Of a stretch of DNA of 64,000 nt, positions 15,061 through 23,053 are shown piece after piece; within the stretch, counting starts at the first letter, position 1, and each line of letters starts with the position of its first letter. The position numbers and the translations under genes are program-made. The notes below the pieces were generated by a model that saw nothing but the letters and a program-made list of their open reading frames with translations, ran no database searches and had not been told where the DNA came from. Where the stretch lies: NCBI GenBank assembly GCA_014873095.1, contig CP050848.1, forward strand, positions 2,725,850 to 2,789,849. Reading direction: 5' to 3'. Source of the stretch: Planctomycetales bacterium ZRK34. Its GTDB lineage: Bacteria > Planctomycetota > Phycisphaerae > Phycisphaerales > Zrk34.

Positions 15061-16590
15061 TCAGCGGCGGCGGAGGCGCAGCATTGGGGCGGCGGTGAGC
15101 AGGAGCATCAGCGCGGCGGGCTCGGGGGTGGACACCAGTGCGGCGGTCTGCGCGAGGAAGGTCGCTTCGTCGATGCCGGAGTCCAGCGGGAAACGCAGCG
15201 CGTCCAGCGGTGAGTCGATCCACTGCCCGGCGATCACGTCGTACCACCCGGTGGGTTCCAGGTCGTCGTAGGCTTCGGACACGGGCATGTCCAGCGAGGC
15301 CCACTCGCCGGTCCAGTAGGCGTCGACGTACTGTAGATAGCCCAGCGCGCCGGGGTAGGTTCCGGTGTGGTCGGGGTTGGCGGTGACGGTGTCCAGCAGG
15401 TCGTCGGGGAGGTCGGTATCGCTGGTGATGACCAGGTCGGAAGACACACCCGAAGGCACGGCGCCCTGCACGAAGATCCAGCCGGCTTCAACCACGGGGG
15501 CGAGCACGGAGACGATACTGTCGGCGTAAAGATGCTGACCGGAGCCGTCGGGCGTGGTGGTGTAGTACCAGTATTCGAGGCTGTTGAGCTTGAAGTCGAC
15601 GCTGAAACCCGATTCGGTGGATTCGGTCCGGGTGACGGGGTAAGCGGTGAACGAGGTGGCGCTGGCGGCGGCGCTGGCGCTCGCTTCGAGCTTGATGGTG
15701 TACTGGCCGGCGTCGAGGACGCCGTAGGTTTTCTGCGTGATCTGCTGGGCTTCGGCGGCGGACCATGCGGCGACGGGATTGTCGACGCCGTCCTGGTAGA
15801 TGGCGAGGTTGAGGTTCATCTGGCCGGCCTTGGCAAGCGTGGCCGACAGGTCGAACTGCGTGATGGTTTTCAGTTCGAAGGTGGCTTGCCTGGCGATGCT
15901 CGACGAGGCGTCGGCGGTGCTGTGGCTGGGCCGATAGGCAAAACCTTTGACCGCGTTGGCGCCGGCCGAAGCGGCGACCTTGCCGGCGGCGCTGAAGGCG
16001 GTGTCGTTGGCGGAACTGTCGAGGTGGGCGATGGATCGACCGCCGGCGACGATGAAGTCGCCGAAGCTGGTGGTGATCTCGGCGTACTGGCTGAACTCGA
16101 CGGGATCCAGATCGGTGGTGGCGGAGCCGTGGGAGGCGTACCCGCTGCCGCCGGCGGCCTGCATGGCGGTGGTCACCTGCTGCTGCTGGTCGAGGAGTTC
16201 GACAGACTGCACACGATGGCGATAAATCTGCGGGGCTTGAATGTCCGGCGCCGGATCGGGCGACCAGGGGGTCCAACCATAATCGTGGTAGCCAGCGTAA
16301 TCCATGCTAAAGCCGGCGCCGAAACTCCCTGAGCCGGACGAGTATCCGCCGGAGCTGCCGTCCCACACCAGATAGCCGCCGGAGTCGTTGGTCGGGTTTG
16401 ACCACGACGGGGGGGTGATGTCGTCGGAGTGGCCGTCCCAGTCGGGTTCGAAGTTATCGCCGTAGCCGGTCCAGCCGGTGGTGGACGACTCGAGTGTGCG
16501 AAGGTCCAGCAGTTGGGCCTGGGTGCCGGCCTGGATCAACAGCATGACGGCGCTGGCGAGCAGGGCACGCTGGAACGAGAACTTGAACAT
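15061..16590 (-). CDS. PEP-CTERM surface protein
   Basis: A 509-residue exported protein. The signal peptide is FQRALLASAVMLLIQAGTQA. The C-terminus reads STPEPAALMLLLTAAPMLRLRRR: the PEP motif, a hydrophobic segment and a basic tail, the sorting signal handled by exosortase in planctomycetes and other Gram-negatives. The mature N-terminal part is rich in Gly, Ser, Asp and Tyr (residues about 40-115), the rest is beta-strand rich without a recognised enzymatic domain. ATG 16590 follows GGGAGAT. Function is probably in the cell surface or extracellular matrix. Confidence 0.85.
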   Translation of the reverse strand: MFKFSFQRALLASAVMLLIQAGTQAQLLDLRTLESSTTGWTGYGDNFEPDWDGHSDDITPPSWSNPTNDSGGYLVWDGSSGGYSSGSGSFGAGFSMDYAGYHDYGWTPWSPDPAPDIQAPQIYRHRVQSVELLDQQQQVTTAMQAAGGSGYASHGSATTDLDPVEFSQYAEITTSFGDFIVAGGRSIAHLDSSANDTAFSAAGKVAASAGANAVKGFAYRPSHSTADASSSIARQATFELKTITQFDLSATLAKAGQMNLNLAIYQDGVDNPVAAWSAAEAQQITQKTYGVLDAGQYTIKLEASASAAASATSFTAYPVTRTESTESGFSVDFKLNSLEYWYYTTTPDGSGQHLYADSIVSVLAPVVEAGWIFVQGAVPSGVSSDLVITSDTDLPDDLLDTVTANPDHTGTYPGALGYLQYVDAYWTGEWASLDMPVSEAYDDLEPTGWYDVIAGQWIDSPLDALRFPLDSGIDEATFLAQTAALVSTPEPAALMLLLTAAPMLRLRRR

Positions 16591-16719
16591 GGGTACATCT
16601 CCCGGAAACAAAGGTCACTGCAATTCCACCACAGAGGTCCATAATATGATTCCTCGCCAGAGGCGTCAATGGTTTTTTGGTCGGCTCGCGGAATCTGAAT
16701 GTTGGTGATGGTTTGTGCG

Positions 16720-16763
16720 GGGGTACCAGACGCTTCGCCCCGGTGGGGCTCAGCGTCGGCGTG
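16720..16763. repeat. Dispersed hairpin repeat, GACGC/GCGTC family (copy 2)
   Basis: Reads GGGGTACCAGACGCTTC, then a GCCCCGGTGGGGC hairpin, then TCAGCGTCGGCGTG. It shares both ends with the copies at 13888-13924 and 60842-60892. It abuts the second copy of the 81-bp repeat. Confidence 0.7.
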
Positions 16764-16765
16764 GG

Positions 16766-16843
16766 GGGGGCAGGAGGGGGAATCGGAAATCAGGGCGCGT
16801 GCAAAAGACGCGCTCGCCTTTGGCTCGCGGCTAAACGGGGGAG
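16766..16843. repeat. 81-bp dispersed repeat with GTTTAGC head (copy 2)
   Basis: Near-identical to 14957-15037 (AGGGCGCGT, GACGCGCTCGCC, TTGGCTCGCGGCTAAAC, GGGGGAG). It lies 14 bases beyond the stop of the minus-strand gene at 16858. Together the copies flank the PEP-CTERM gene as direct repeats. Confidence 0.7.
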
Positions 16844-16857
16844 ATGGGGGGGCGGGG

Positions 16858-18012
16858 TTACTTCTTGTCGGGGCGGGTGAGGTTGTCGAAGCGGTGGTTG
16901 ACGAAGTTGTCTTTTTTGGCGCGCTGGGATTCGAGGTCGGCGTGGGCCTGGTCGATGCGCTTTTCGAGCTTGGTCAACTCGTGCTGCAGGAGATCCTGGC
17001 GGGCGTCGAACTGCTGCTCGAGCACCATGCGGAGTTTTTCACGGACGGTCTGTGCTTCGTAGATTTCCTTGCCGCCGACCTTGCGGGCGAGTTGGACGGC
17101 TTCGGCGTGAAGCTGCTGCTCGCGGGTCTTGAGGTCGAAGCCCTTGGGATCCTGACGGCGCTTGAGCATCAGCTTGCGCAGGCGCGGGGCGTGCTGACTC
17201 ATGGCGAGGCTGAACTGCTCGGGGTCGTGCTCGCGCAGGGCCCGCAGCTCCTGGGCGAGCTCGGGGCGGTGGGCTGCGATGACGGCGAGAATCTGATCGA
17301 TCTGCTCGTCGTTGAGTGCCGAACCCCCAGAACCCCCAGGACTCGAAGACTCGTCCAGGGGCTTGGTGATGGGCTTGTCATCACGGGGGCGGGCGAGGGT
17401 TTTGGGATCGTCTTTGGGCCGGGCGCCGGCGGGGCGCGGGTCGGGGGGGTAGGGATTGACCGGGGCCTTGGCCAGCAACTCGTCATAGCGCTTATCGATG
17501 AGGGCCTGCTTCTGCTGGCGCTGCTGTTCAAGCTGGCCGCGCAGGGACTGCAGACGAATTTCCAGGCGGGTCAATTCGAACTCGCGCGTGCGCAGACGGG
17601 CGTCGAACAACTCGTAGAGCATCTTGCGAAGCTGATCATTCAGCGGGTCGACATCCGGGGCGTCGGTCTGCTTGATGCGGCGGCTGAGGATGTAGGCCTG
17701 CGATTCGAGTTTGCGTTCGGCGAAGTCATACTCGAAAAGTTCAGGGTCCTGCTGCTTGAGACGGACCATCGCGCCGATGCGCTGATTGAACACGCGGCGG
17801 AGGAGTTGATGAAACTGCTTGGGGTCGTTTTCGCGGAGTTTTTCGAGTCGATTGGCTGTGCCGGGCATGATCTCGGCGATGATCTGCAGGGCGGTGTCGA
17901 CCTGGTCGGCGGGGATGGGGTCATTGCCTGCAGAAGCATCCGCGGCGCCGGCGGGCGATATCAACAGGGCCATACTGATCAAGAGAGCCGCGAGCAGGCC
18001 GATGGGTCGCAT
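16858..18012 (-). CDS. Exported coiled-coil protein with internal duplication
   Basis: A 384-residue protein with signal peptide RPIGLLAALLISMALLISPAGA. The mature protein is two copies of one helical module. Copy one holds ADQVDTALQIIAEIMPGTANR and ELTRLEIRLQSLRGQLEQQR; copy two holds NDEQIDQILAVIAAHRPELA and ELTKLEKRIDQAHADLESQR. A Pro-rich linker around residues 190-230 joins them. Each copy carries the order LRE(N/H)DPxQF, (K/R)QDPxxF(D/E), FDAR. The lack of Cys or His clusters argues against metal binding. It is downstream of the anti-sigma-like gene, so it is probably an output or sensor of that ECF system in the periplasm. Confidence 0.72.
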   Translation of the reverse strand: MRPIGLLAALLISMALLISPAGAADASAGNDPIPADQVDTALQIIAEIMPGTANRLEKLRENDPKQFHQLLRRVFNQRIGAMVRLKQQDPELFEYDFAERKLESQAYILSRRIKQTDAPDVDPLNDQLRKMLYELFDARLRTREFELTRLEIRLQSLRGQLEQQRQQKQALIDKRYDELLAKAPVNPYPPDPRPAGARPKDDPKTLARPRDDKPITKPLDESSSPGGSGGSALNDEQIDQILAVIAAHRPELAQELRALREHDPEQFSLAMSQHAPRLRKLMLKRRQDPKGFDLKTREQQLHAEAVQLARKVGGKEIYEAQTVREKLRMVLEQQFDARQDLLQHELTKLEKRIDQAHADLESQRAKKDNFVNHRFDNLTRPDKK

Positions 18013-18121
18013 CTGATTTTTTCCGCCGCATGGCATACGAATCCCACCATTCCCAGATCGCAAAGTCGTCGCGGGCATCGAGCCGGCGCGGGCGTCTGGC
18101 GGCGCGCCGGTGAGCCTGATG

Positions 18122-18745
18122 TTAGTAGGCTCGAATCTGGGCTTCGAGCATGTTCAAATCATCGGCGAGGGTTTCTGTCGACTGGTCGAGGTTGTTATCA
18201 CCGACGACGGTGCTGGCCATCGACAGGGTGGTTTGATCGACCTCGGCGGACAGGGCCATGATCTGGGCGTCGAGCGGGCTGTCAGGCGTGGGGGTTGTGG
18301 ACTGATTGAGCATGCGTTCGAGGCTGGACAGCTCGCTGTGGATCCAGGCCACGTCGATCAGCGGCTTGGGGGGCTGGCGGTCGGCGACGGTGCTGTTGTC
18401 GTTGTAGGACTGATACTTCAGCGCGGCGGCGAGGAAGAGACCGACCATGATGAACAGGGCGATCGACGCGGCGATGGCGGTGTTTCGGGCGGTCCACTTG
18501 AAGCAGACGAACAGCAGGTTGTTGCCGGCGGCGGTCTTTCGGCCGAGCGTGGCTTCATAGACGCGCTGACTGAGCCCGGGGGGGGCTTTGACTTCCATCG
18601 CGCGGCGCAGGTCGTGTTGGTCGACACCGCCGGCGGTCAGGTGGTCGGCTGTGGCGCTGAAGATGCGTTCGGCCAGTCCCTCGGGGGCGGGCGTCTGCAG
18701 CAGGCGTCGCAGGTCAGCTTCGAGATGTTTGTCGTCGCGGTACAT
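18122..18745 (-). CDS. Putative anti-sigma factor (membrane-anchored)
   Basis: A 207-residue protein. The cytoplasmic N-terminus contains a repeated element, DLRRLLQTPAPEGLAERIF and DLRRAMEVKAPPGLSQRVY. A single membrane helix follows at about residues 92-110 (IAASIALFIMVGLFLAAAL) and an extracytoplasmic helical tail. No zinc-binding HxxxCxxC is present. Its position 97 bases downstream of an ECF sigma gene and its topology are those of anti-sigma factors; the binding itself is inferred. ATG 18745 has GGAAGG upstream at a suitable distance. Confidence 0.65.
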   Translation of the reverse strand: MYRDDKHLEADLRRLLQTPAPEGLAERIFSATADHLTAGGVDQHDLRRAMEVKAPPGLSQRVYEATLGRKTAAGNNLLFVCFKWTARNTAIAASIALFIMVGLFLAAALKYQSYNDNSTVADRQPPKPLIDVAWIHSELSSLERMLNQSTTPTPDSPLDAQIMALSAEVDQTTLSMASTVVGDNNLDQSTETLADDLNMLEAQIRAY

Positions 18746-18842
18746 GATCAACCTTCCATCGGAATCATATCCGGGAGGCGGCGGGCTTTTCTGTGTCCCG
18801 CCCTGTGCTCTGGAGCGGGCCGGCTCACATGGCCGGCTTTGT

Positions 18843-19409
18843 TCATTCGGGCGGCTCGGCGTCTTCGAGCATGGCCCGCAGTTTTTTCAGAGCCCGGTGG
18901 CCGCGTGCGAGCACGGTTCCGAGCGGCTGATTCAGCACTTCGGCGATCTGTGCGAAGCTCAGTTCGGCGGTGTATCGCAGTTCCAGCAATTCACGATCGG
19001 CTGCGGGGAGCTGCGTCATCGCCTGCCGCAATGCTTCGATCCGCTCGTCCTGCTCCATGGACTGCTGCGGCGAGGGCCCGTCGGCGTATTGTCCGAGCGC
19101 TTCAGGCGGCGTGGCGTCGAAATCGACGGGCACCGCGTGACGTTTTCGCCGTCGCAGCTCATCGCGGAGGCGGTTGACCGCCACACGGAAGAGCCACGCT
19201 TCGAAGCGCCCCTGCTCATCATAATCGGCCAGTTTGCTGACTACCTTGGCAAACGTCGCCTGGGTCATTTCTTCGGCCAGGTCCCCGTTGCCGCACTGGC
19301 GGTAGAGCAGTCCGTAGACCCGCCCGCTGTACGCTCCGACAATCTGTCGCCAGGCCTGGGCATCTCCTGCTGCCGCGGCCGCGAGCGTCTGTTGCGAGGG
19401 GTCACTCAT
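18843..19409 (-). CDS. ECF-type RNA polymerase sigma-70 factor
   Basis: A 188-residue protein with region 2 (WRQIVGAYSGRVYGLLYRQ, DLAEEMTQATFAKVV, FEAWLFRVAVNRLRDELRR) and region 4 (LPAADRELLELRYTAELSF, QIAEVLNQPLGTVLARGHR). It lacks sigma regions 1 and 3 and a C-terminal extension, so it is a classical short ECF factor. It heads an operon with the membrane-anchored putative anti-sigma factor and the duplicated exported protein, consistent with an envelope-sensing circuit. Confidence 0.93.
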   Translation of the reverse strand: MSDPSQQTLAAAAAGDAQAWRQIVGAYSGRVYGLLYRQCGNGDLAEEMTQATFAKVVSKLADYDEQGRFEAWLFRVAVNRLRDELRRRKRHAVPVDFDATPPEALGQYADGPSPQQSMEQDERIEALRQAMTQLPAADRELLELRYTAELSFAQIAEVLNQPLGTVLARGHRALKKLRAMLEDAEPPE

Positions 19410-19724
19410 CCGTCACACCTGTCTAACGGGTCACCGAGATGCTTATTGCACCATTCAGGACACGAGGGCTGGAAATCGGACCGGGTCGTGTTATACTTAC
19501 CGGTCATGTTTGCGAGCACCATTCTAGTACGGCGAATCGGCGACGCCCTCGTAGCAGGGGGTTTGGTCGCTGTTATTCGGCGGGACGCCCGACTATAACC
19601 AGTTGGGATGGGCCCGCCTGCCCGGTCTTGCCGATTCGTAAAATACCATAAATTCATGCCGCAAAAAACCGCCCGGTCACGGAATTTTAACCGCACCGTG
19701 AGGGCCTTCTGGTGAGATAGCACC
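19410..19724. promoter_or_regulatory. Divergent spacer between the ECF sigma gene and ilvB
   Basis: This 315-base spacer must hold both promoters. TATACT at 19492-19497 on the plus strand is a possible -10 box, but no convincing -35 is seen. I see no leader peptide with runs of branched-chain codons and no T-box features, so attenuation of ilvB is not supported. Confidence 0.35.
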
Positions 19725-21524
19725 ATGACCACCACCCGTACTTCACCGTCCCTGAACACCCGCATCGACTCACTCGACGCCGCCGCAAAGTCCGATACCT
19801 ACATCGGCCACAAGGGCGCCGAGATCTTCCACGACCTGATGCGCCACCACGGCGTGCGCCAGATCTTCGGCTACCCCGGCGGGGCCATCCTGCCGGTCTT
19901 CGACGCCATCTTCGAGTCGCCGCATTTCCAGTTCATCCTCACCCGCCACGAGCAGGGCGCCGGACACATGGCCGAGGGCTATGCCCGCGCCACCGGTAAG
20001 CCCGGCGTCGTGCTGGTGACCTCCGGCCCCGGGGCCACCAACGTCGTGACCCCCATGCAGGACGCCCTGATGGACGGCACCCCGCTGGTCGTGTTCTCCG
20101 GTCAGGTCGCCACGCCTTCGATCGGCTCCGACGCTTTCCAGGAAGCCGACGTCACCGGCATCACCCGCCCGTGCACCAAGTGGAACACCCTCGTCAAAGA
20201 CGTGCGCGATCTGCCCCGCAAAATCAACGAGGCGTTCCACATCGCCATGTCCGGTCGGCCGGGCCCGGTGCTCGTCGACCTGCCCAAGGATGTGACCGCC
20301 GCCACGCTCAAGGAAGCCGTCGCCGTCGAGCCCCACCTGCCGGGTTATCACATCCGTCAGCTGGGCACCTCCGATGAACTGGCCAAGGCTGCCGAGATGA
20401 TCAACATCGCCCAGCGCCCGGTGTTCTACGTCGGCCAGGGTGTGATCCAGTCGCGCGGTTGGGACACGCTCCGCCAGATCGCCATCGCGGCGAACATCCC
20501 CGTGACCACCACGCTGCAGGGCTTGGGCGCCTTCGACGAAACCCACCCGCTGAGTCTGCACATGCTCGGCATGCACGGCTCGGCGTATGCCAACTGGGCC
20601 ATGCAGCGATCGGATTGCATCATCGCCGTGGGCGCGCGTTTCGACGACCGCATCACCGGCCGCATCAGCGGGTTCGCTCCCGAAGCCCAGCGCGCCGCCC
20701 GCGAAGGCCGCGGCGGCATCATCCACTTCGACATCGCCCCCGAGCAGATCGGCAAGAACGTGCCGACCACGCTCGGCATTGAAGGCGATGCCCGCAAGAA
20801 CCTCGAAGCCATCGCGCCGATGATCGAGTCGCGCGATCGGGCCGAGTGGATCGCACAGATCGCCGAGTGGAAGGCGCAGTATCCCTTCCGCTACAAGCGT
20901 GACGACCGCCCCGGCCACATGAAGCCGCAGCAGGTGATCGAAGAGCTGTACAAGCAGACCGGCGGCGATGCGATCGTCGTGACCGGCGTGGGCCAGCACC
21001 AGATGTGGGCCGCCCAGTTCTACCAGTACAAGCACCCGATGCAGTGGATCACCTCCGGTGGCCTGGGCACGATGGGTTACGGTGTGCCCGCCTCGATCGG
21101 CGCCAAGCTCGGCCGCCCGGACAAGACCGTCGTCGACATCGACGGTGACGGCAGCTTCTGCATGACCGCCATGGAAATGGCCACCGCCGCGCAGTACGGC
21201 ATCGGCGCCAAGATTCTGATTCTGAACAACGACTTCCAGGGCATGGTCAAGCAGTGGCAGGACCTGTTCTACGAAGAGCGCTACAGCCACACCGAAATGC
21301 ACAACCCCGACTTCAAGGCCCTGGCCGAGGCGATGCACTGCCACGGCGTGCGTTGCGAGTCGTCCGAGGAACTGCCCGCCAAGATGGCCGAGTTCCTCGA
21401 GTGCGACGGCCCGGTGGTCGGCGACTTCCTCGTGGAAAAACACGAGCACGTGTGGCCCATGGTCCCCGCCGGCGCCAGCCTCGACGAAATGCAACTCGGC
21501 GTCGTCGGCGAACCCGAAGCCTGA
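19725..21524 (+). CDS. ilvB: Acetolactate synthase large (catalytic) subunit
   Basis: A 599-residue thiamine-diphosphate enzyme. It has FGYPGGAILPVFDAI with the catalytic Glu in ILTRHEQGAGHMAEGYAR, a central FAD-binding domain, and the ThDP site DGDGSFCMTAMEMATAAQ...LILNND. KQWQDLFYEERYSHTEM has the Trp and segment typical of biosynthetic synthases. It joins two pyruvates, or pyruvate and 2-oxobutyrate, in valine/leucine/isoleucine synthesis. The regulatory subunit gene ilvN and ilvC are not adjacent: a strong terminator follows 26 bases after the stop. An N-terminal extension of about 25 residues before HKGAEIFHDLM is longer than usual. Confidence 0.95.
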   Translation: MTTTRTSPSLNTRIDSLDAAAKSDTYIGHKGAEIFHDLMRHHGVRQIFGYPGGAILPVFDAIFESPHFQFILTRHEQGAGHMAEGYARATGKPGVVLVTSGPGATNVVTPMQDALMDGTPLVVFSGQVATPSIGSDAFQEADVTGITRPCTKWNTLVKDVRDLPRKINEAFHIAMSGRPGPVLVDLPKDVTAATLKEAVAVEPHLPGYHIRQLGTSDELAKAAEMINIAQRPVFYVGQGVIQSRGWDTLRQIAIAANIPVTTTLQGLGAFDETHPLSLHMLGMHGSAYANWAMQRSDCIIAVGARFDDRITGRISGFAPEAQRAAREGRGGIIHFDIAPEQIGKNVPTTLGIEGDARKNLEAIAPMIESRDRAEWIAQIAEWKAQYPFRYKRDDRPGHMKPQQVIEELYKQTGGDAIVVTGVGQHQMWAAQFYQYKHPMQWITSGGLGTMGYGVPASIGAKLGRPDKTVVDIDGDGSFCMTAMEMATAAQYGIGAKILILNNDFQGMVKQWQDLFYEERYSHTEMHNPDFKALAEAMHCHGVRCESSEELPAKMAEFLECDGPVVGDFLVEKHEHVWPMVPAGASLDEMQLGVVGEPEA

Positions 21525-21550
21525 GTCGCAACGCATTCAACAACATCGAT

Positions 21551-21589
21551 AGACCCCGACGCATGACAACCTCATCGTCGGGGTCTTTT
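21551..21589 (+). terminator. Rho-independent terminator of ilvB
   Basis: GACCCCGACG and CGTCGGGGTC form a perfect 10-base stem with a 14-base loop, followed by TTTT. It is placed 26 bases after the ilvB stop. Confidence 0.88.
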
Positions 21590-21594
21590 CAATA

Positions 21595-21653
21595 GCCGGG
21601 CCGCTACGCGGCCCTGGTTGCTGGCGAAGACCAGGGCCGCGTAGCGGCCCGGC
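21595..21653. repeat. Long perfect inverted repeat after ilvB
   Basis: Arms at 21595-21617 and 21631-21653 are perfect 23-base complements beginning GCCGGGCCGCTACGC, with a 13-base loop. No T tract follows. It is one of several large GC-rich REP-like hairpins in intergenic DNA of this window. Confidence 0.8.
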
Positions 21654-21693
21654 TGTTGGAGCACCTTGTAATGGTCAATTCCGGAAGCGCAAG

Positions 21694-21727
21694 AAAAAAC
21701 CCCAATCGGTTCTGCGCCAATTGGGGT
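21694..21727 (-). terminator. Rho-independent terminator of the PilZ-J protein gene
   Basis: Read on the minus strand, ACCCCAATTGG and CCGATTGGGGT form a stem followed by TTTTTT. It lies 133 bases beyond the stop of the gene at 21860. Confidence 0.8.
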
Positions 21728-21859
21728 CGGAGGAGGAGAATGAGATGCACAGAATGTACCCGAAAACGCATCGGTGCGTCAAGGGGTTTGTTGCGACTTT
21801 TTGTAGAAAGTTATCGGCCGTGGGGGTGGGGTCGACGTACCAGGCTGAAAATACTCAGC

Positions 21860-22525
21860 TTACGCCGATTCTTCGTCTGGTTTGGCTTCGGCGAGGGCGA
21901 CCTTGTCGAAGCTTCTGCGGCGTTTGGGATCGCTGAGCACGGCCAGGGCTTCGGTGATCTGCGTGAATCGCTCGGCATCGCCGCCGTCGGCCGCCACATC
22001 GGGGTGATACTGGCGGGCGAGCTTGCGGTAGGCCTTTTTGATTTCAGCCTCGTCGGCGTCGGGCTCCACGCCCAGAATCTGGTAGTAGTTGGGCAGATCG
22101 AAGTCGACGCGGACGGCCTGTTGGGCCTTTTTCTGCGAGTTTTGCGAGGTATTTCGCCAGCGTTGATCGCCGGGGCCTTTGGTCCCGCTGACCGGGTCGA
22201 TGAACCCGAATTTAGCCAGCAATTCGACGGTTCGCCGCATCGGCTCATCGATGGCGACGAATTCGATGCCGATTTCGTGTTTTTTCACCCGCCAGCCGCC
22301 GCTGCGGCGAATCCACACCACCCGCCCGGTCAGCGGCAGCGATCCGTCGGGGCCTGTCAGCTTGATGGCGCCCCGCTGGCCGACTTCGACCGGCGGTTTG
22401 GAGTCACAGGCGATACGCATCCCGCCCCGCGACAGATCAATGACCTGTCCCAGCCCGCAGTGCAGGCGTTCGACGGGCAGTCGTTCATCCCGGCGCATGA
22501 CAAATGGCTTGGCCTTAGCCCTCAT
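21860..22525 (-). CDS. PilZ domain - DnaJ (J) domain fusion protein
   Basis: A 221-residue protein with two recognisable domains. Residues about 10-105 are PilZ-like (RRDERLPVE, then DLSRGGMRIAC matching the D/NxSxxG half of the c-di-GMP motif, then GRVVWIRR and HEIGIEFVAID). Residues about 142-205 are a J domain (NYYQILGVEPDADEAEIKKA, the HPD in QYHPD, and AVLSDPKRRRSFDK). ATG 22525 begins MRAKAKPF; the frame stays open to 22666, so a longer start cannot be excluded. The combination suggests a co-chaperone whose partner choice responds to c-di-GMP, which is inference. Two diguanylate cyclase genes occur at 56.8-58.8 kb. Confidence 0.78.
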   Translation of the reverse strand: MRAKAKPFVMRRDERLPVERLHCGLGQVIDLSRGGMRIACDSKPPVEVGQRGAIKLTGPDGSLPLTGRVVWIRRSGGWRVKKHEIGIEFVAIDEPMRRTVELLAKFGFIDPVSGTKGPGDQRWRNTSQNSQKKAQQAVRVDFDLPNYYQILGVEPDADEAEIKKAYRKLARQYHPDVAADGGDAERFTQITEALAVLSDPKRRRSFDKVALAEAKPDEESA

Positions 22526-22741
22526 GTATCGTGCATCGGTTGCCCAGCCTCCGAGCTTTATCGTTTTGGGCTCCGGGGAATCCCTCAGCGTGGCATATCG
22601 ATTGCTACTAATTTCTCTGTCGACGGCAAATCTTTCGTTTTCAGCCGAAAACAACGGGTAGTGCAAGACGATAAAGGACTCAAATGGTCAACACAGACCA
22701 TATTGGCACAGAACGCACCTGACTCGAAGGGAGACCTGCAC

Positions 22742-22960
22742 ATGATGCTTCGCAACAAACTTCGCCGCCGGATCGAAACGCTGACCTGGATGTTCCTGGA
22801 CAAGGAAATCGCCACCGCCGAACGCTACGAGCTGGAAAACCACCTGGCGTCGAGCGCCGAGGCCCGCCGCCTGTTCGGCGAGCTGGTCGACATGCACAAC
22901 AGCCTCAACGAATTCTTCGCCGAGCGTCAGCCCGTCGCCGCCGACGCGATCGCCGCCTGA
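22742..22960 (+). CDS. Small protein resembling a cysteine-less anti-sigma zinc-finger domain
   Basis: A 72-residue protein that follows a good ribosome-binding site (GAAGGGAG). The sequence IETLTWMFLDKEIATAERYELENHLASSAEARRLFGELVDMHNSL follows the helix pattern of putative zinc-finger anti-sigma N-termini, but HLxxCxxC is HLASSAEA, so zinc cannot bind. No membrane helix. It is divergent from the PilZ-J gene. Function unknown. Confidence 0.6.
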   Translation: MMLRNKLRRRIETLTWMFLDKEIATAERYELENHLASSAEARRLFGELVDMHNSLNEFFAERQPVAADAIAA

Positions 22961-22989
22961 TCCCGCCGCGAAGATTCGTTACCAGATAA

Positions 22990-23026
22990 AACCGCCAGGG
23001 CCGCGTCAGACGCAGCCCTGGCGGTT
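22990..23026. terminator. Bidirectional terminator-like hairpin
   Basis: AACCGCCAGGGC and GCCCTGGCGGTT form a perfect 12-base stem between the convergent genes ending at 22960 and 23054. The minus-strand side is followed by TTAT, the plus side by GTCATTT. Confidence 0.75.
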
Positions 23027-23053
23027 GTCATTTCGGATGGCGCTAACCAATCC

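Noticed and set aside
19410..19724. Attenuator or T-box leader for ilvB
   Set aside because: No leader peptide rich in branched-chain codons and no T-box consensus was visible.
19770..21536. Antisense frame of 588 codons opposite ilvB
   Set aside because: His- and Asp-rich low-complexity translation without motifs; ilvB on the other strand is certain.
21595..21653. Perfect 23-base inverted repeat as a phage attachment site
   Set aside because: No integrase or direct-repeat partner is nearby; it fits the REP-like hairpins common in the window.
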